This document shows positions 1 to 11,300 of a stretch of DNA of 64,000 nt, one piece after another. The DNA is from Petrosia ficiformis (lineage: Eukaryota > Porifera > Demospongiae > Haplosclerida > Petrosiidae), in NCBI GenBank assembly GCA_947044365.1, contig OX345640.1, forward strand, positions 3,832,001 through 3,896,000, given 5' to 3'. Every line of letters starts with the position of its first letter. The stretch's first letter is position 1. The notes beneath the pieces are model-generated. The model made no database searches and was not told the DNA's origin. It was given only the letters and a program-made list of their open reading frames with translations. The translations under genes and the position numbers were made by a program.

Positions 1-602
1 TACCTGTTATTATTAGTCAATGAAGATCATTATAAAGGGCTAAGTATATTATAACATAAATAATTATGTATAAATAGTTTGTAGGTAAGTAGGTAGGTAA
101 AATTTTATTTAGACAGAGCAGTCCCATCACCAAATGCTGGTCTACCTGGGAGCTCTTTAAAATACATACATACATACATACACCATAATTTAGTGTTATG
201 CATAGGAGGGAAGGTGAACTCCCGATATAATTATACACTAAATGAGTAAAGTTTTTGTAACCATTATGTTTAAACCATTGAGTGATTATAGACTTATTCT
301 AGAGAAATTCCAATTGGCTTAACACTTCATCACCTATCCTACCTGGTCATGTTTTCAGGGTATCACACCATAGCATAATTATTGATTATATAAACTTTGC
401 CAAGAATGTTATATTCTATCTAATGATATTGTATAATATCCTAAAGCTGTAATAATGTTTTTTTTATATTCTTGAAATACCAGACATAACACCTGTTATT
501 CCCACTACAACACATAAGAGCGTAGGGACTTAACCGATACTATCAGAGATATATAATTATATTAAATTATGATATATAAACAATGCGCCCTCACTCAGAC
601 CA

Positions 603-689
603 AGGTCAGAGGAATTTAGTGGTTAGGGGGCTAGGGATATACCTTGAAGCATGAGGGATATATCCCTAACCGCTAATTTCCTCTGACCT
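603..689. repeat. Imperfect inverted repeat (MITE-like hairpin)
   Basis: Arms of about 26 nt (603-628 and 664-689) pair with two or three mismatches around a short loop. A diverged version lies in the equivalent intron of copy A near 21478-21555, so it predates the A/C duplication. Confidence 0.65.
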
Positions 690-885
690 CGGTATCAGGT
701 CATATATAGCGCTATACACCTACTATATATATTACATATACATAGTTTGGATAGCATGGGTTAAGTCGGTTGGTATAAATCCTGTTCTTCCCATAATACT
801 GTATAAGAGTATAGGGGCCTAGCCCATACTATCTGAACTATATTATATATAAATATACTATATAATATATGTATATATATAATAT

Positions 886-1119
886 GACCATTGGCAAATA
901 ATAATTTTGTTAAACATGAAATTTGTCTAATATTTACATTTAAACACTAGTTACTTAGGAAACTAATTAAATATTGTGTCTAGGTGAAGCAATAGCTGCT
1001 CTTTTTGGATACCAAATTTAGTTGGCTACTTGTACAAAATGGCTGAATAACAAGCACTGAGAAGTAAATGTTTGACAAAATTATTATTTGCCAAATGACT
1101 GATTTTTACATCAATGGTC
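886..1119. mobile_element. MITE-like element with terminal and subterminal inverted repeats
   Basis: The element starts GACCATTG and ends CAATGGTC. Inside these ends a 16-bp inverted pair (GCAAATAATAATTTTG and its complement) recurs. The homologous element in copy A (about 21989-22094) has lost most of its interior, so it is an internally deleted allele of the same insertion. Confidence 0.6.
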
Positions 1120-1124
1120 GCATG

Positions 1125-1131
<7 letters not shown>

Positions 1132-1180
<49 letters not shown>

Positions 1181-1188
1181 ATATATAT
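1132..1188. repeat. (TA)n microsatellite
   Basis: About 55 bp of nearly pure TA dinucleotide repeat. The corresponding place in copy A (about 21945-21985) carries a mixed TA/TG tract. Confidence 0.85.
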
Positions 1189-1358
1189 AATGAGATTCAT
1201 AGTCCATACATTTCTATGGGGCGTGTAAGTTTATATTTCTCATATAAACCTCAAAATAGGTTGATATTTTAAAATATCAACCTTGTGAAACTCGACGGCG
1301 ATTTCTTACGGACTCAATGACAATCTCTTGCAGGACAATCCAAGGTATGAATCTCATT
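1189..1358. mobile_element. Small inverted-repeat element, about 170 bp
   Basis: Perfect 12-bp terminal inverted repeats (AATGAGATTCAT at 1189-1200, complement at 1347-1358) enclose about 146 bp, including an internal palindrome GGTTGATATTTTAAAATATCAACC at about 1259-1282. It is absent from the matching intron of copy A, so it was gained in C or lost in A. Confidence 0.6.
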
Positions 1359-1374
1359 CTAAAATATATCAGAT

Positions 1375-1511
1375 ATAACATGTTTCATCTGTCTATATGC
1401 GTTATATAAACCTGCCAACTCGGGTGATATCACCCTCGGGCTACGCCCTCGGGTGATATCTTACCTCATGGCAGGTTTATATAACGCATATAGACCTCTG
1501 AAACATGTTAT
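1375..1511. mobile_element. Long-hairpin MITE with 43-nt arms
   Basis: Arms 1375-1417 and 1469-1511 are complementary at about 40 of 43 positions. The 51-nt centre contains nested palindromes around CGGGTGATATC. Absent from copy A's matching intron. Confidence 0.7.
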
Positions 1512-1565
1512 ATATAACACATATATATCATAGTTAACAGAAACATCAATGAGCCGACAGGGCGT

Positions 1566-1672
1566 ATATATGGCATATATCCCCGACTACAGGGCAGTTA
1601 TACAACCGCAGGGAAGTTATACAACCACATCAAAGTTCGTTCACGAGTACAGCAGGGATATATGCCATATAT
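1566..1672. repeat. Inverted repeat with perfect 18-nt arms
   Basis: Arms 1566-1583 (ATATATGGCATATATCCC) and 1655-1672 are perfect complements around a 71-nt loop. No target duplication is evident, so it may be part of a larger element. Confidence 0.55.
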
Positions 1673-2348
1673 CATCCCTGGTATGACGTCACGCACATGC
1701 GCAGTCACCGAAAGTCTACAGAGAATGAAGGCTATGAAGCATGTTCGACAAGTAAACACACAAAAGTAGCTTTCTTTGTCTCTTAAAAAAAGAACCAATA
1801 GATGGGCGTTTCTCCCAGGAACTATTCGCCCCATATCGCTGAAAGTGTAAGGTGTGTTAGTCTGTTACTCGTGTCCATTGTCCTGTTCTTCTTTGATGTT
1901 TCTGTTAGCTATAGAATATATTATATGTACCATGGCTTCTCGGTATATATATTACATATATACATCATTGTAACCCTACACAAGTAGCTACAGTAAACAG
2001 AAAAATACATAGAGTGTAGCTATACTTATGTACAGGTGCATGCTCAGTTTAATTTTGTAGCTAAGATATCATTATTTGTGTATTGTTCAGTTTTAATGTC
2101 AATACATGTTCTTTCATTTTCTATTTTTAGAAGTATGATCATAAACAGTATAAACTGAGAAGTTTGTTGAATGTTTTAGAGTATCCCAGATTCCAGTTTT
2201 TATTGTAAGCATAATGTTTATACTAATAAAATTGGTAATTACATGTGTTCATAATTATAATGATAATTATTCATCAACATAATTATAATTTATATAGCAT
2301 TACTATGTGTATATGTGATTAGCTATATTTCTATTCAGTTTTAAATAC

Positions 2349-3849
2349 CTGTGATATGGAAGACAGATAGAAACCCAACACCGAAACGCCCAACTTTTAA
2401 TGCTTCTTTCTCTTTAGAGCTGTCCTCCATTTTCCCAAAGTGTTCCCAGTCTTCATCCTCAAAGACAGCATTGTTCCATGCATACAAAGCTGGGCCTTGA
2501 AAGGAACTCAGGTCTGGATGAAGAAGATTCTCATGAGGATACTGTTGTGAATCTAAAACAAACTTCACTTCAGATGCTCCAGCATCATCAGCATTTTGTA
2601 TTAGTTCCTGAATTAAAATAATTATTACAAAAATAAGTAATATAACACATTATGATATCTGTAAATGGCCAGAAGTAAAACTTCCATGGACATTCAGAGC
2701 AGTACATCTATTTCTCAATACTACACAATACTATGTTATTCGTGTAGGTATTTCTATGAATATGATTATTCATCATGTAAAATGACAACATCATGTGATG
2801 CCTACAGGTAAATATAATAACATTACATTCCATAGATATGTACGTGCTTTGGGTAGCAAGTAAATTACTTCAAATATGGGTTAGCCATCTCTATATTAAA
2901 GCAACTACTCAGTACTACATATTACTATGTTATTCATATACACAGAAATGGTATTCCACTGCAGTTATGAATATAATTATTCATCATGTAAAATCAACAT
3001 CATGTGTGGGCAGCACATGGTAAATACATTATAATAAAATATATAATAACATTACAGTCCATAGGGATATGTGCTTTAGGTAGCTGCAAAAGCATATTCA
3101 ACCTGGGTTAGTCATTTCTACATTAAAGCAACTTCTCAGTATATACTACAATTATTCATATACACAGGAATGATATTTCCATTGCAGCTATGAATATAAT
3201 TATCCATCATGTAACATGACAACATCACGTGTTGGCAGCACATGATTATAGCTATTATATACATTGAAAATGACAACCATGTAATTTACAATTATAAACT
3301 ACAACAGAATTACACACCAGCTAATGGCTTCATGTAACATAATAACACACAGCTAATGGTTTTGTGTAACATTATGGTTGTAGGTTAACTATCACTATAA
3401 CTGTTTACTATTACTTTTAGATAGTTAGTCAAGCTATAGTATAACTAACTTAGACTGTTAGTTTTAGTCTTAGTATTGGTAAATTAGTAACAGTATTATC
3501 ATAACTACAATTGCCAAAAACTACTAAATTATATGAGCCTTGATGAAACAACACTAATAAGCTAGTACTATAACTACACTCACCTTTAGGATCTGCCCTC
3601 CATCTGGATATCTTTCTAAAGTTCTTGCAATATGTTTTGTTACTGAAGGAGGTTCGACCTCTATATTACGACGTTTTCGTCTTTCTGTATAAATTTTAAT
3701 AAAATATGAAAGACTAACACAATTTCTTTATGTAATATCACATGTAGCATTAAAATTAGTGCTTTGAAAAATAGATAAGTACTATATATATATATATATA
3801 TAGTTACATAATAATGGACAGTTTATTTATGGATTATCTTACCTGACAT
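2349..3849 (-). CDS. Sacsin-like copy C, 5' part (three coding exons)
   Basis: Three exons read in phase on the minus strand. Exon 1 coding 3849-3843 is ATG TCA G, exon 2 is 3684-3584, and exon 3 is 2607-2349. The protein starts MSERRKRRN, then a helix and the GHKL N-box ELIQNADDAGA, and ends this section with the glycine box GRFGVGF followed by FHITG. These two motifs are the ATP-lid and Mg/ATP-binding signatures of the Hsp90-like ATPase fold in sacsin repeating regions. All visible splice sites are consensus and no lesion is seen, so C may be the intact family member. The next exon, expected to be over 13 kb, lies beyond the left edge. The ATG is chosen because copies A and C both keep it, while sequence upstream of it differs by a frame-breaking 5-nt indel. 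Confidence 0.8.
2660..3250. repeat. Imperfect tandem duplication (about 228-bp unit) in copy C intron 2
   Basis: Blocks beginning near 2829 (tccatagatatgtacgtgct) and 3057 (tccatagggatatgtgcttt) repeat the same order of short phrases, with a partial third block near 2700. Copy A carries fewer units in its equivalent intron (about 23000-23260). The rest of the intron (2608-3583) holds nothing else I recognise. Confidence 0.6.
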
Positions 3850-4760
3850 GTCTCTCAGATCGCCATAAAACGTCTCCAAAGACTGCAAATATAAACGTAC
3901 ATAAGTCAAACAGTATTGGAAAATACTTTTTTCCTTTCCGTAGTTTCTGAATGACTTTAATCTCTTCTTGAAATACTACAATGTCTCAACACTTGTCAAC
4001 AGCGCTGGCCAGCTGGATTCCAAGGAACCACACCCATTTCAGGAATGCGTTCACTTGCACGTTCCGAAATTACCTTAATAATAATTTATTATTAACTAAT
4101 TTATTTACTACACATGGATGGGATGATAAAAGAGAAAATCCAATTTCTAATAATTTTTTTTTTTTTTCTGCTAAAACATGAACTACCATTCTCAATGTTA
4201 GTTTCCTTTGTGTTTGTTTCCGAGCAGGCATGCCGGATGTCTTACCCTTAGGAACTAACACAAAGAAAACTAACAAACAGCAGTTACCATGTATTGATTC
4301 AACTTCTCTATGCATATTCAGTATTGGATGTGGGGCAGCTGGAGCCTGAAATACATAGGTACGTAGCTAATATTAACTTATAAGTCGTCCATTTGAAAAC
4401 TGAATGGATGGTGATGGATGGTGCCTTCATAAGCAGACCATCTTCGTGTATGCAGAATATATGGAATGCCTTTTCTATCTCTCCTTCAATCACAATTTAC
4501 AGACTTCAGAATACGCAAAGCAACTGTGTTACACCCATTAATTACGTAGGCACATTTTCTAGACTACAAAATTAATCATCAATTTTATTAAAATTAATTT
4601 TGTCAATAATAATTATTAAACATTTTCCTTTTAATAAATTAAAAGTTATTAATTAAGGAAATAATTATTACAAATTATAAATTATAATTATAAACACACC
4701 TCATATATATTCAAAATAGTTATATCCAACTGTTCAATTTTAATACTTCTACCAAAAGTA
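3850..4760. promoter_or_regulatory. Copy C 5' UTR/promoter interval, downstream of copy A
   Basis: This 0.9-kb gap lies between the stop of copy A and the start of copy C. A 5' UTR piece (3850-3882) follows a good TTTGCAG acceptor, implying at least one more upstream non-coding exon. The segment at about 3888-4150 aligns with 24796-25020 upstream of copy A, so A and C share a 5' region unlike that of copy B. No defined promoter element can be named. Confidence 0.5.
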
Positions 4761-5392
4761 CTATATACATGTATAAGTAATAAGGTATGCAGGATAAGCA
4801 TGATCATTCTCGTATGTTATATAAATCTTGGATCCACCAGAGACACCAGACACAGAATCATAACGATGTTTCACACCAGTGTCACCACCTGGCCTGAATG
4901 GAGGTTTCTGAAGTGTAGTATCAGGATGACAAGAATATGAGTAGCCTGTTAAAACATAGGCTACAAGCATTTGTCGATAGCCACCAGCACCTTGACAATG
5001 ATGAGAGTAAACATCAGAATAAGACGCATTCGCAGCAAAGTAATTGCCTCTTCCCCACATTCCATGCTTGCAGTAACGCATGTCAAAACTGGCATCTCCC
5101 TTGTATATCAGTTTAGGTGGATTAGTACTAGTTCCATGAAAAAGTATCATCTCCTCTATTTTCCCATTATTGAAACGGCCCATCCTCTTGGCGCAATCTG
5201 AATACTTCTGCCATAGCAGTTTGTTCTGTATACGTTCAATTCTAATTATCTCATAACGAGGAGCGAGAGTTTGCTCGAAACTAGTAGCAATAACATTATA
5301 TTCACCGATATCTAGATCTGAATCCTCATCAAGCAATACAAGTTTGAAGTCACCATCATCATCTGTATGATCATCCCAAAAGTCTGGATAAT
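4761..5392 (-). CDS. Copy A exon 5: PARP/ART catalytic domain
   Basis: The exon follows a CTTTTTAG acceptor and reads in phase from exon 4. It shows the hallmarks of the macroPARP (PARP10/11/12/14-like) fold: [13 protein letters not shown], the NAD-binding LFHGTS with the catalytic His, [16 protein letters not shown] with the second-triad Tyr, [21 protein letters not shown], and the end AYPAYLITY. At the third triad position, where poly-ADP-ribosylating enzymes carry Glu, the LIT segment suggests Ile. That is the H-Y-I pattern of mono-ADP-ribosyltransferases. The domain is about 210 aa, as expected for an ART, and sits at the C-terminus as in most PARPs. Confidence 0.9.
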
Positions 5393-8300
5393 CTAAAAAG
5401 GAAGAAAATGTTTAAAAGCACTTAATACTATGAATACCAAGCTCCATCTGTCAACTTGCAGAATATGGAAGCCAAATTATAATTATCACCAAATATAATT
5501 ATTTCAACATGTTATACATTCAGAAGACTTTTCTCTTCCATAACTTGACTAACATAATTTTGCTGTATTCTACTTTAAAAACACAAAATGTATATGGTGC
5601 AAGTTGACAGATGCATGAAGCTTGGCAGGTATTCATAGTCACGATAATTATTGTATACTTTTATGAACTATATGGCATGTACATACATACAAGCTTACCT
5701 TCTCCTCCACTTCCTCCATACAAGTAACTTGATAAAGCTGTTCTGAATTGATGCTCAGGAAGGACATTTAATTCACCAATCATCTCTTCCAATTCAGGAT
5801 CCTTTATCATCTCTCTCAGTAGTTTACCAGCTGCTTTCAGTGCTTCTGCTCCTTCAGACATGGTATACACAGATGCTGGTGTACATGGTGGATAATGATA
5901 GTTAGGATATCTACTCTTGTTACCATGTTCAATCACACGCAGGGAACATTCTTCAACTATCTGAACAAGTTCTTGTGGGCAATGCATAAAAGACTTTAAC
6001 TCATCGCACAATGTCTTCAAATGGCTACAGTCTAAGAGATGATCTGGTAGACCACATTTAGCATACATTATTCCTTTGATACATTTCTCAATTACCTCAT
6101 GACTAAGGAAACAAACGAGTGCAGGATATCTACATTGAGATGTCATTTGAAGCTTCCGTCTCACTTCTTTCTCATCCTCTGTCTCTTCATCTTGTTCATT
6201 CATTTCTGTCTCTGTCATGTCTTCAATATTACTATCTTCTGTCATCTCCATAACTTCTTTAATTCCCTGTTCACTCTTGTCTTCTTCAATTTCATCCTCA
6301 CTTCTCCCTTTGAATTCGATGTTCTCAACTGATTCAACATATATATCTTCAGGGGTATTAGCATCTACCAGCATGTCAGCTGTTTCATCCCCTTTTACTT
6401 CAACCTCATTGTCTTCTTCCCTATTCATAGACAAAGTGTCGTAATCCTCTATCTCTTTCATGGTATTTTCACTGCCTTCTGTTGCAATCAAGAAATTATC
6501 TCTGGCAGCCATGTAGTCTACTTTAGCTTGCTGGAGCCATACCTTGGCATTCTTTGGATGAGTGGCAGGAGGTTGAGGTTCACCAGTGCTGATCACACTA
6601 CTACTAATTAAATTTGGATGATACCGATTAAGAAATCTTTGCCTAACAGAAGGCTGAATAAGATTTTGTGCTTGACCTTGATTGACAGAAGAATACGGTA
6701 AACCAGAAATTCTAGAACTAGTTAATGGTACTGGAGGATATGTTGAAGTAATGGTTGATTTAGGTTGTGCAGAAACCTTGTTAATTCTGCTGCCTATCCA
6801 AGATAGAGAAGACTGATGCTGTGTATAGTCAATAGATCTTGGCATTTGATTTGCAAGTAGAGGACTTTTTGGCTCTCCAAACACAACATCATCTTTGATA
6901 GACAATTCTTTGAAACTTCTTACTAGAGCTTTTACTTCTTTAATGGCATCTTCTGGCTTCTGGTCGCAAGCTGGAAATTCTCCTTCATTCATCATTTCCA
7001 CAATAACTCCTGCTGCTGGTAGAAAAGAGTCTGGGCACATATGCCTAGTGACAAACACATAATGCATGTGAGCTAAAATCCTTTGTGAGAGCTGTGAAGC
7101 TGAGCAGCATGAATATTGTGCATTGTACAGAAATATTTGACGAAGCCACTTGGATAGTTCGTCTTTCTGCTCAGGCAACATAGCCAGGATTAATGGAATT
7201 GAAAACTGGGATGAGAGATCACTTGTAAGAGACTGCTTCTGAGAAGTACTCAAGATTTTGTACACTTGAAATAGAGACACTGTTAAAAATGCATGCTGAC
7301 CTTTGTTTGTGTCAACATGAAGCTTAATGTATTTATCAGACAAAGAAACAATCATATTATTTTTCAAAGGACATTCAACTATTTTTGCAAGACTAAAAAC
7401 CAGTTTGCCTTCTTTTAAAGAGTGGTATAGTACTTTTTCACCTTCTTCGAAATTACAGATGATTAATAATTCTTCTTTGCTAAATGTCATATCTGACAGA
7501 TCTGAACCAATTTCCAACTCTTCACTACCAGACTGAAGAGACTTAGTATCGAAAGTAGAAATCTCATGTTTGTCTAAAACGTCTTGAATGTTATTAGGAT
7601 GACATCGCAATATTGCTTTAATATGTGATTCATTTGGGATACAACGATCAAGATGTTTATTGACTATAGCTGCTAACTGCTCCCAGAAAAGATCTTCAGA
7701 ATGCTGTGCCTTATGTGCAACAATTAAAGTCAGGTTTCTTGCTTCTGCTTTCAGATGACACAAGTGTGTTTTGTCTTCTGCTCCTGGTACCTCTTTCCCA
7801 TTAAACTTCACAATTGTTTCAATACAATTAACACACTGTATGCTTAATTCTCTCGCTGCCTTAAGTGCTAGACAAAAGCTCGTGTTTGATTTGGGGTGTT
7901 TTTGATGTTCATGCCAGTAAAGTCGTCCAATACCTTTAGAAAACTCTTTGGAAGTAAAAGTATCCTGTAATGCACTTACCAACTGGCAGTTGTTAAGTCT
8001 TTTGCCAATATCATACAACTCTTGATCTTTGCATTTATTTATTCGATCACAAACATTTTTGTGAAGTTCTTCTACTGCAACTTGACTCAATAACTTAACT
8101 CCCAAACAAAGAGGAGGAATCTTTTGTCCTTTATTATCTGGAGGTGGAGGGCACAGGAACTTGTATTGGAGCTTTTGAGATTTTTGAAGTCGTGTTGCAA
8201 TCCAAGGAATATCATTGTGTACTAGCTGAGATACTTCAAGTAGCTCATAGTCTTCAGATGGAAGGTATATTTTTCGACCTGGTTGTATTATAACTATACT

Positions 8301-11300
8301 TGACCTTTTACGAATTAGAAGGATAAGAGCATTGTAAGCACTTTTGCAAATTTTAAGGAAACGTGAATCTTTAGTAAGCTGCTCTTTTGCACTATCCATC
8401 TCCCTTCTAATGCTATCAAGGATGTCAAGGTATTGTATTGGCTCAAGTTCTTCCTTTACTCCAAGAGCATTTAAGAGTTTAGCATATTGCAGTAATTCCG
8501 GTGGAGCACTATAGCAGAATGGTCTCAAATCACATTCTTTAGGCATATGAAAGACTAATTGAGCTGGTTTCACTAAGTGAAATGAGAGACTAAGTAAGAT
8601 GCAGCGTTCACTGATTAATTCTTTATATACACCTGCCTTATCTTCAAAGTTATCCTCCAAATATTTGTAATGCATTTCAAAGATTTTTTTTAAACCTAAG
8701 ATAGCTTCAGATATTTTATGGCTAGGAACAATTACTTGTGCACCAGTACAAGAGAGAGCTTTTGATAGAGTAATCAGATTTTTAATTACTATCTTTGATT
8801 TAAGTGGTTCTCTTACTGACAATGCCTCTGAAAATGCACCTTCTGTTAGTGTCAGAAAGTCACATGATGTCGGAAGAATAGCTCGAAAGAGACCAGCAAG
8901 ATCTTCACTCTTGTGATAAACAGCTTCATGGAAGCGAGTGAATTGCTGGTAATTGGTTAGAGGCCTCTTTATAACAGTCTGTAAGAGTACCTCCAATCTA
9001 CAAGGATTGGGACAATAAATGAAACATATCTTAGAAGCTTTAGTGAGGAAGCTAACGAAGTTGATATCCAGATGTTCAATGGTACCTTCTTTTATCTGCT
9101 TCTGTTGATAATCTATCATATCTTTCAGTGAAGATATTAAACTCTCTGATCGTTCAATCAATTCCTCTGAAGGCTTCTCAAGTTTTTGTAACTTCGCAGC
9201 ATCATCTTCAGTCTTCTTTGCTTTGCTAAACCAAACATTATTATCAACATTCCTTTGTAAGCCAAGTTGTCTTAAAAACTGAATCCATTCACCTTTCCAC
9301 CAGTCTGGAGGTGGTAACTTTGTCTTATTGAAAGCTGCATGGAATTGTATATCTGGATCATAGAATTCTGATACAAGGAATCTTTTTCCATCCTTAGTAA
9401 TTAAAGGTGTCTTCCTAAGAATTCCTACCAAATCTTCGTGTTCTTCTTGTGATAGGTTGTGATAGGACTGGAAATAATTTAAACAAATGTAGCGTAAATG
9501 AACTATCATCTCACCATCAGTAAGATTATTGAAATTTGGAATAAGAAATTGAAGATAGAATTGAATGATGGATGGTTTTGCTGAAGCATACTCTCTCTCT
9601 GAGATAATTTTATTGTAAAATTGATCTGCATTGTATCCAGGAGGATGAAGGACAATTTGTTGTGTTGCTCTCTGTATATTTAGTATACCATCATCTGGAA
9701 CCTTCAATGGCATAATGAAGAACTTTTTTGCATCACTAAGACATACATATGAACCATTAGCTGTTTTAAAAAGAGGTAGTTGTTTCAAAATAGTATGTGT
9801 GTCAGGAGGTATTGTACTACACTGACTAAATAGATTGATCATTCCATTAGCTTCCATATCTGTGAATGATACTTCATTAGTTAGCTTAGGAGAGCATAAT
9901 TGTAAGCATTTGATCATATCAGAAGGAGAAGAAGCTTCTGAAATCAAAGAGTGCATAAAGCTCGGTGCTATATAAAATCCCACTTTATATACTAAAATCT
10001 ACTGTATGATAACCTAGTTTCTTTACAGCACTTAGGACACTAGTTGGACAGGGCTTTTCCAGAAAGACTGACTTCCCTAAACTGGGTGGATAGAATGTTC
10101 CTTGAGAAGCTGGAATAATTGGTTTATTATTGAAGTAATTAGTAATCACATCTGACAGAGAAGGGAACATTATTGAATATACAAGATACTGCCATAGTAA
10201 CCTAACCAAGTGTTCATCTTCATCTGAGAGTATCACAGGTTCTTTCACATTTGACAGTTTTATTTCTCTAGCTGCAATATACACTGGTAAGCCAACAACT
10301 ACACCACATTCTCTCAATGTTTTGTTAATACCCTCTGACCTCTCAAGAGATTGACTAATAAACTGATGATAACAATGAGGAAGAAGTGATGAGTATTTGG
10401 ATTCAAAGAGTGACCCAGATGAATCCAGTGTATCTGCTAATGTTAAGAGAAGTGGAGTTCCTGTCAAAGTCGATTTAATTTTCTCCATTGAGCAATTTGA
10501 CAGGCAAAATTTCAACAATACCTTGCAATTTTTCTTGATAATATCTTCATTCTCATCTTCTGTTATATCAAGATCTCTCAAGTGTTGGACTACTTTATCT
10601 GGTGTTATTAAACCCACCATTGATGATGAATAGTCTCTGGATATCCTACAAAGACTTTTAAATATATAATCTGGAGCACAAGTAATTGGCATACCTAGGG
10701 AAAGGAGAATGTCTGTGAGATCACTATCCACATTTACCATGCATCCAGTTTGATGAAAATTTAGACAGAAGTAACCAATATCTCCCGAATTGATTTGAAG
10801 CCATTTTACTTCCCCATTAGCTATGAATCGTCTGTCAAGAAGTATAGGGTAATTTTTGTTAATTAAATGCTTATACAGTAAATGATTTATCTTCAAACTA
10901 CTAGCTTCTGACGTTTCATCACTAGTAAGATCTGGGAACAGATTGTAGAACCATTTTATGGTTTCTTCGCTTCCATCGACATGATCTCTTGCTTTCAGTA
11001 TGAGATCGATATATGATGGAACTAGAATATGTTCAGCAACTGTAGGATTCCATTCCCCCAAACCATGAAGCTTATCTAAATGTTTACGAGAGTCATCAAC
11101 TAAGAAGTGGGCATTTAGATGAACTGGGAGACAGCTTCTAATATTCATTGGGAGGAAACAAAACAAAGATCCATTCAAAGGACTTGTGCTACCGAGCTGT
11201 GCTGCTGTTCCTCCAAACGCTTTTAAGCCTCTTTCTTTAGCTGTGACCTGGATATCATTAAATCGATCTTCAGGTAATCCAAAGCGTTTGTTTATTATCC

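Larger units (their letters stand above)
1..2348 (-). other. Intron 3 of sacsin-like copy C, truncated by the window edge
   Basis: This stretch follows the GTATTT donor after the third coding exon of copy C and has no coding region I can support. It aligns in pieces with intron 3 of copy A (about 20730-22560): both share the sequence around 11-55 / 20731-20775, the GTAGGTAAGTAGGTAGG tract, and the last 300 bp before the exon. It differs by insertions and deletions of small inverted-repeat elements, listed separately. The rest of copy C, including its giant exon, should lie to the left of the window. Confidence 0.75.

Noticed and set aside
4070..4315. 81-codon minus-strand frame upstream of copy C as an N-terminal exon
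   Set aside because: The homologous region upstream of copy A has indels that break it, and it lacks a compatible donor.
6099..6444. Plus-strand frames opposite the HEPN region
   Set aside because: Antisense shadows of the Glu/Asp-rich coding sequence (Ser/Phe/Leu-rich on the other strand).
7850..7970. HEHQKHPKSN as a degenerate J-domain HPD loop
   Set aside because: No HPD tripeptide and no J-domain helix II pattern before it; the text also occurs unchanged in copy B as ordinary linker.
9980..10000. An intron explaining the frame change in copy A
   Set aside because: The excess is only 4 bp relative to copy B and lacks splice sites.
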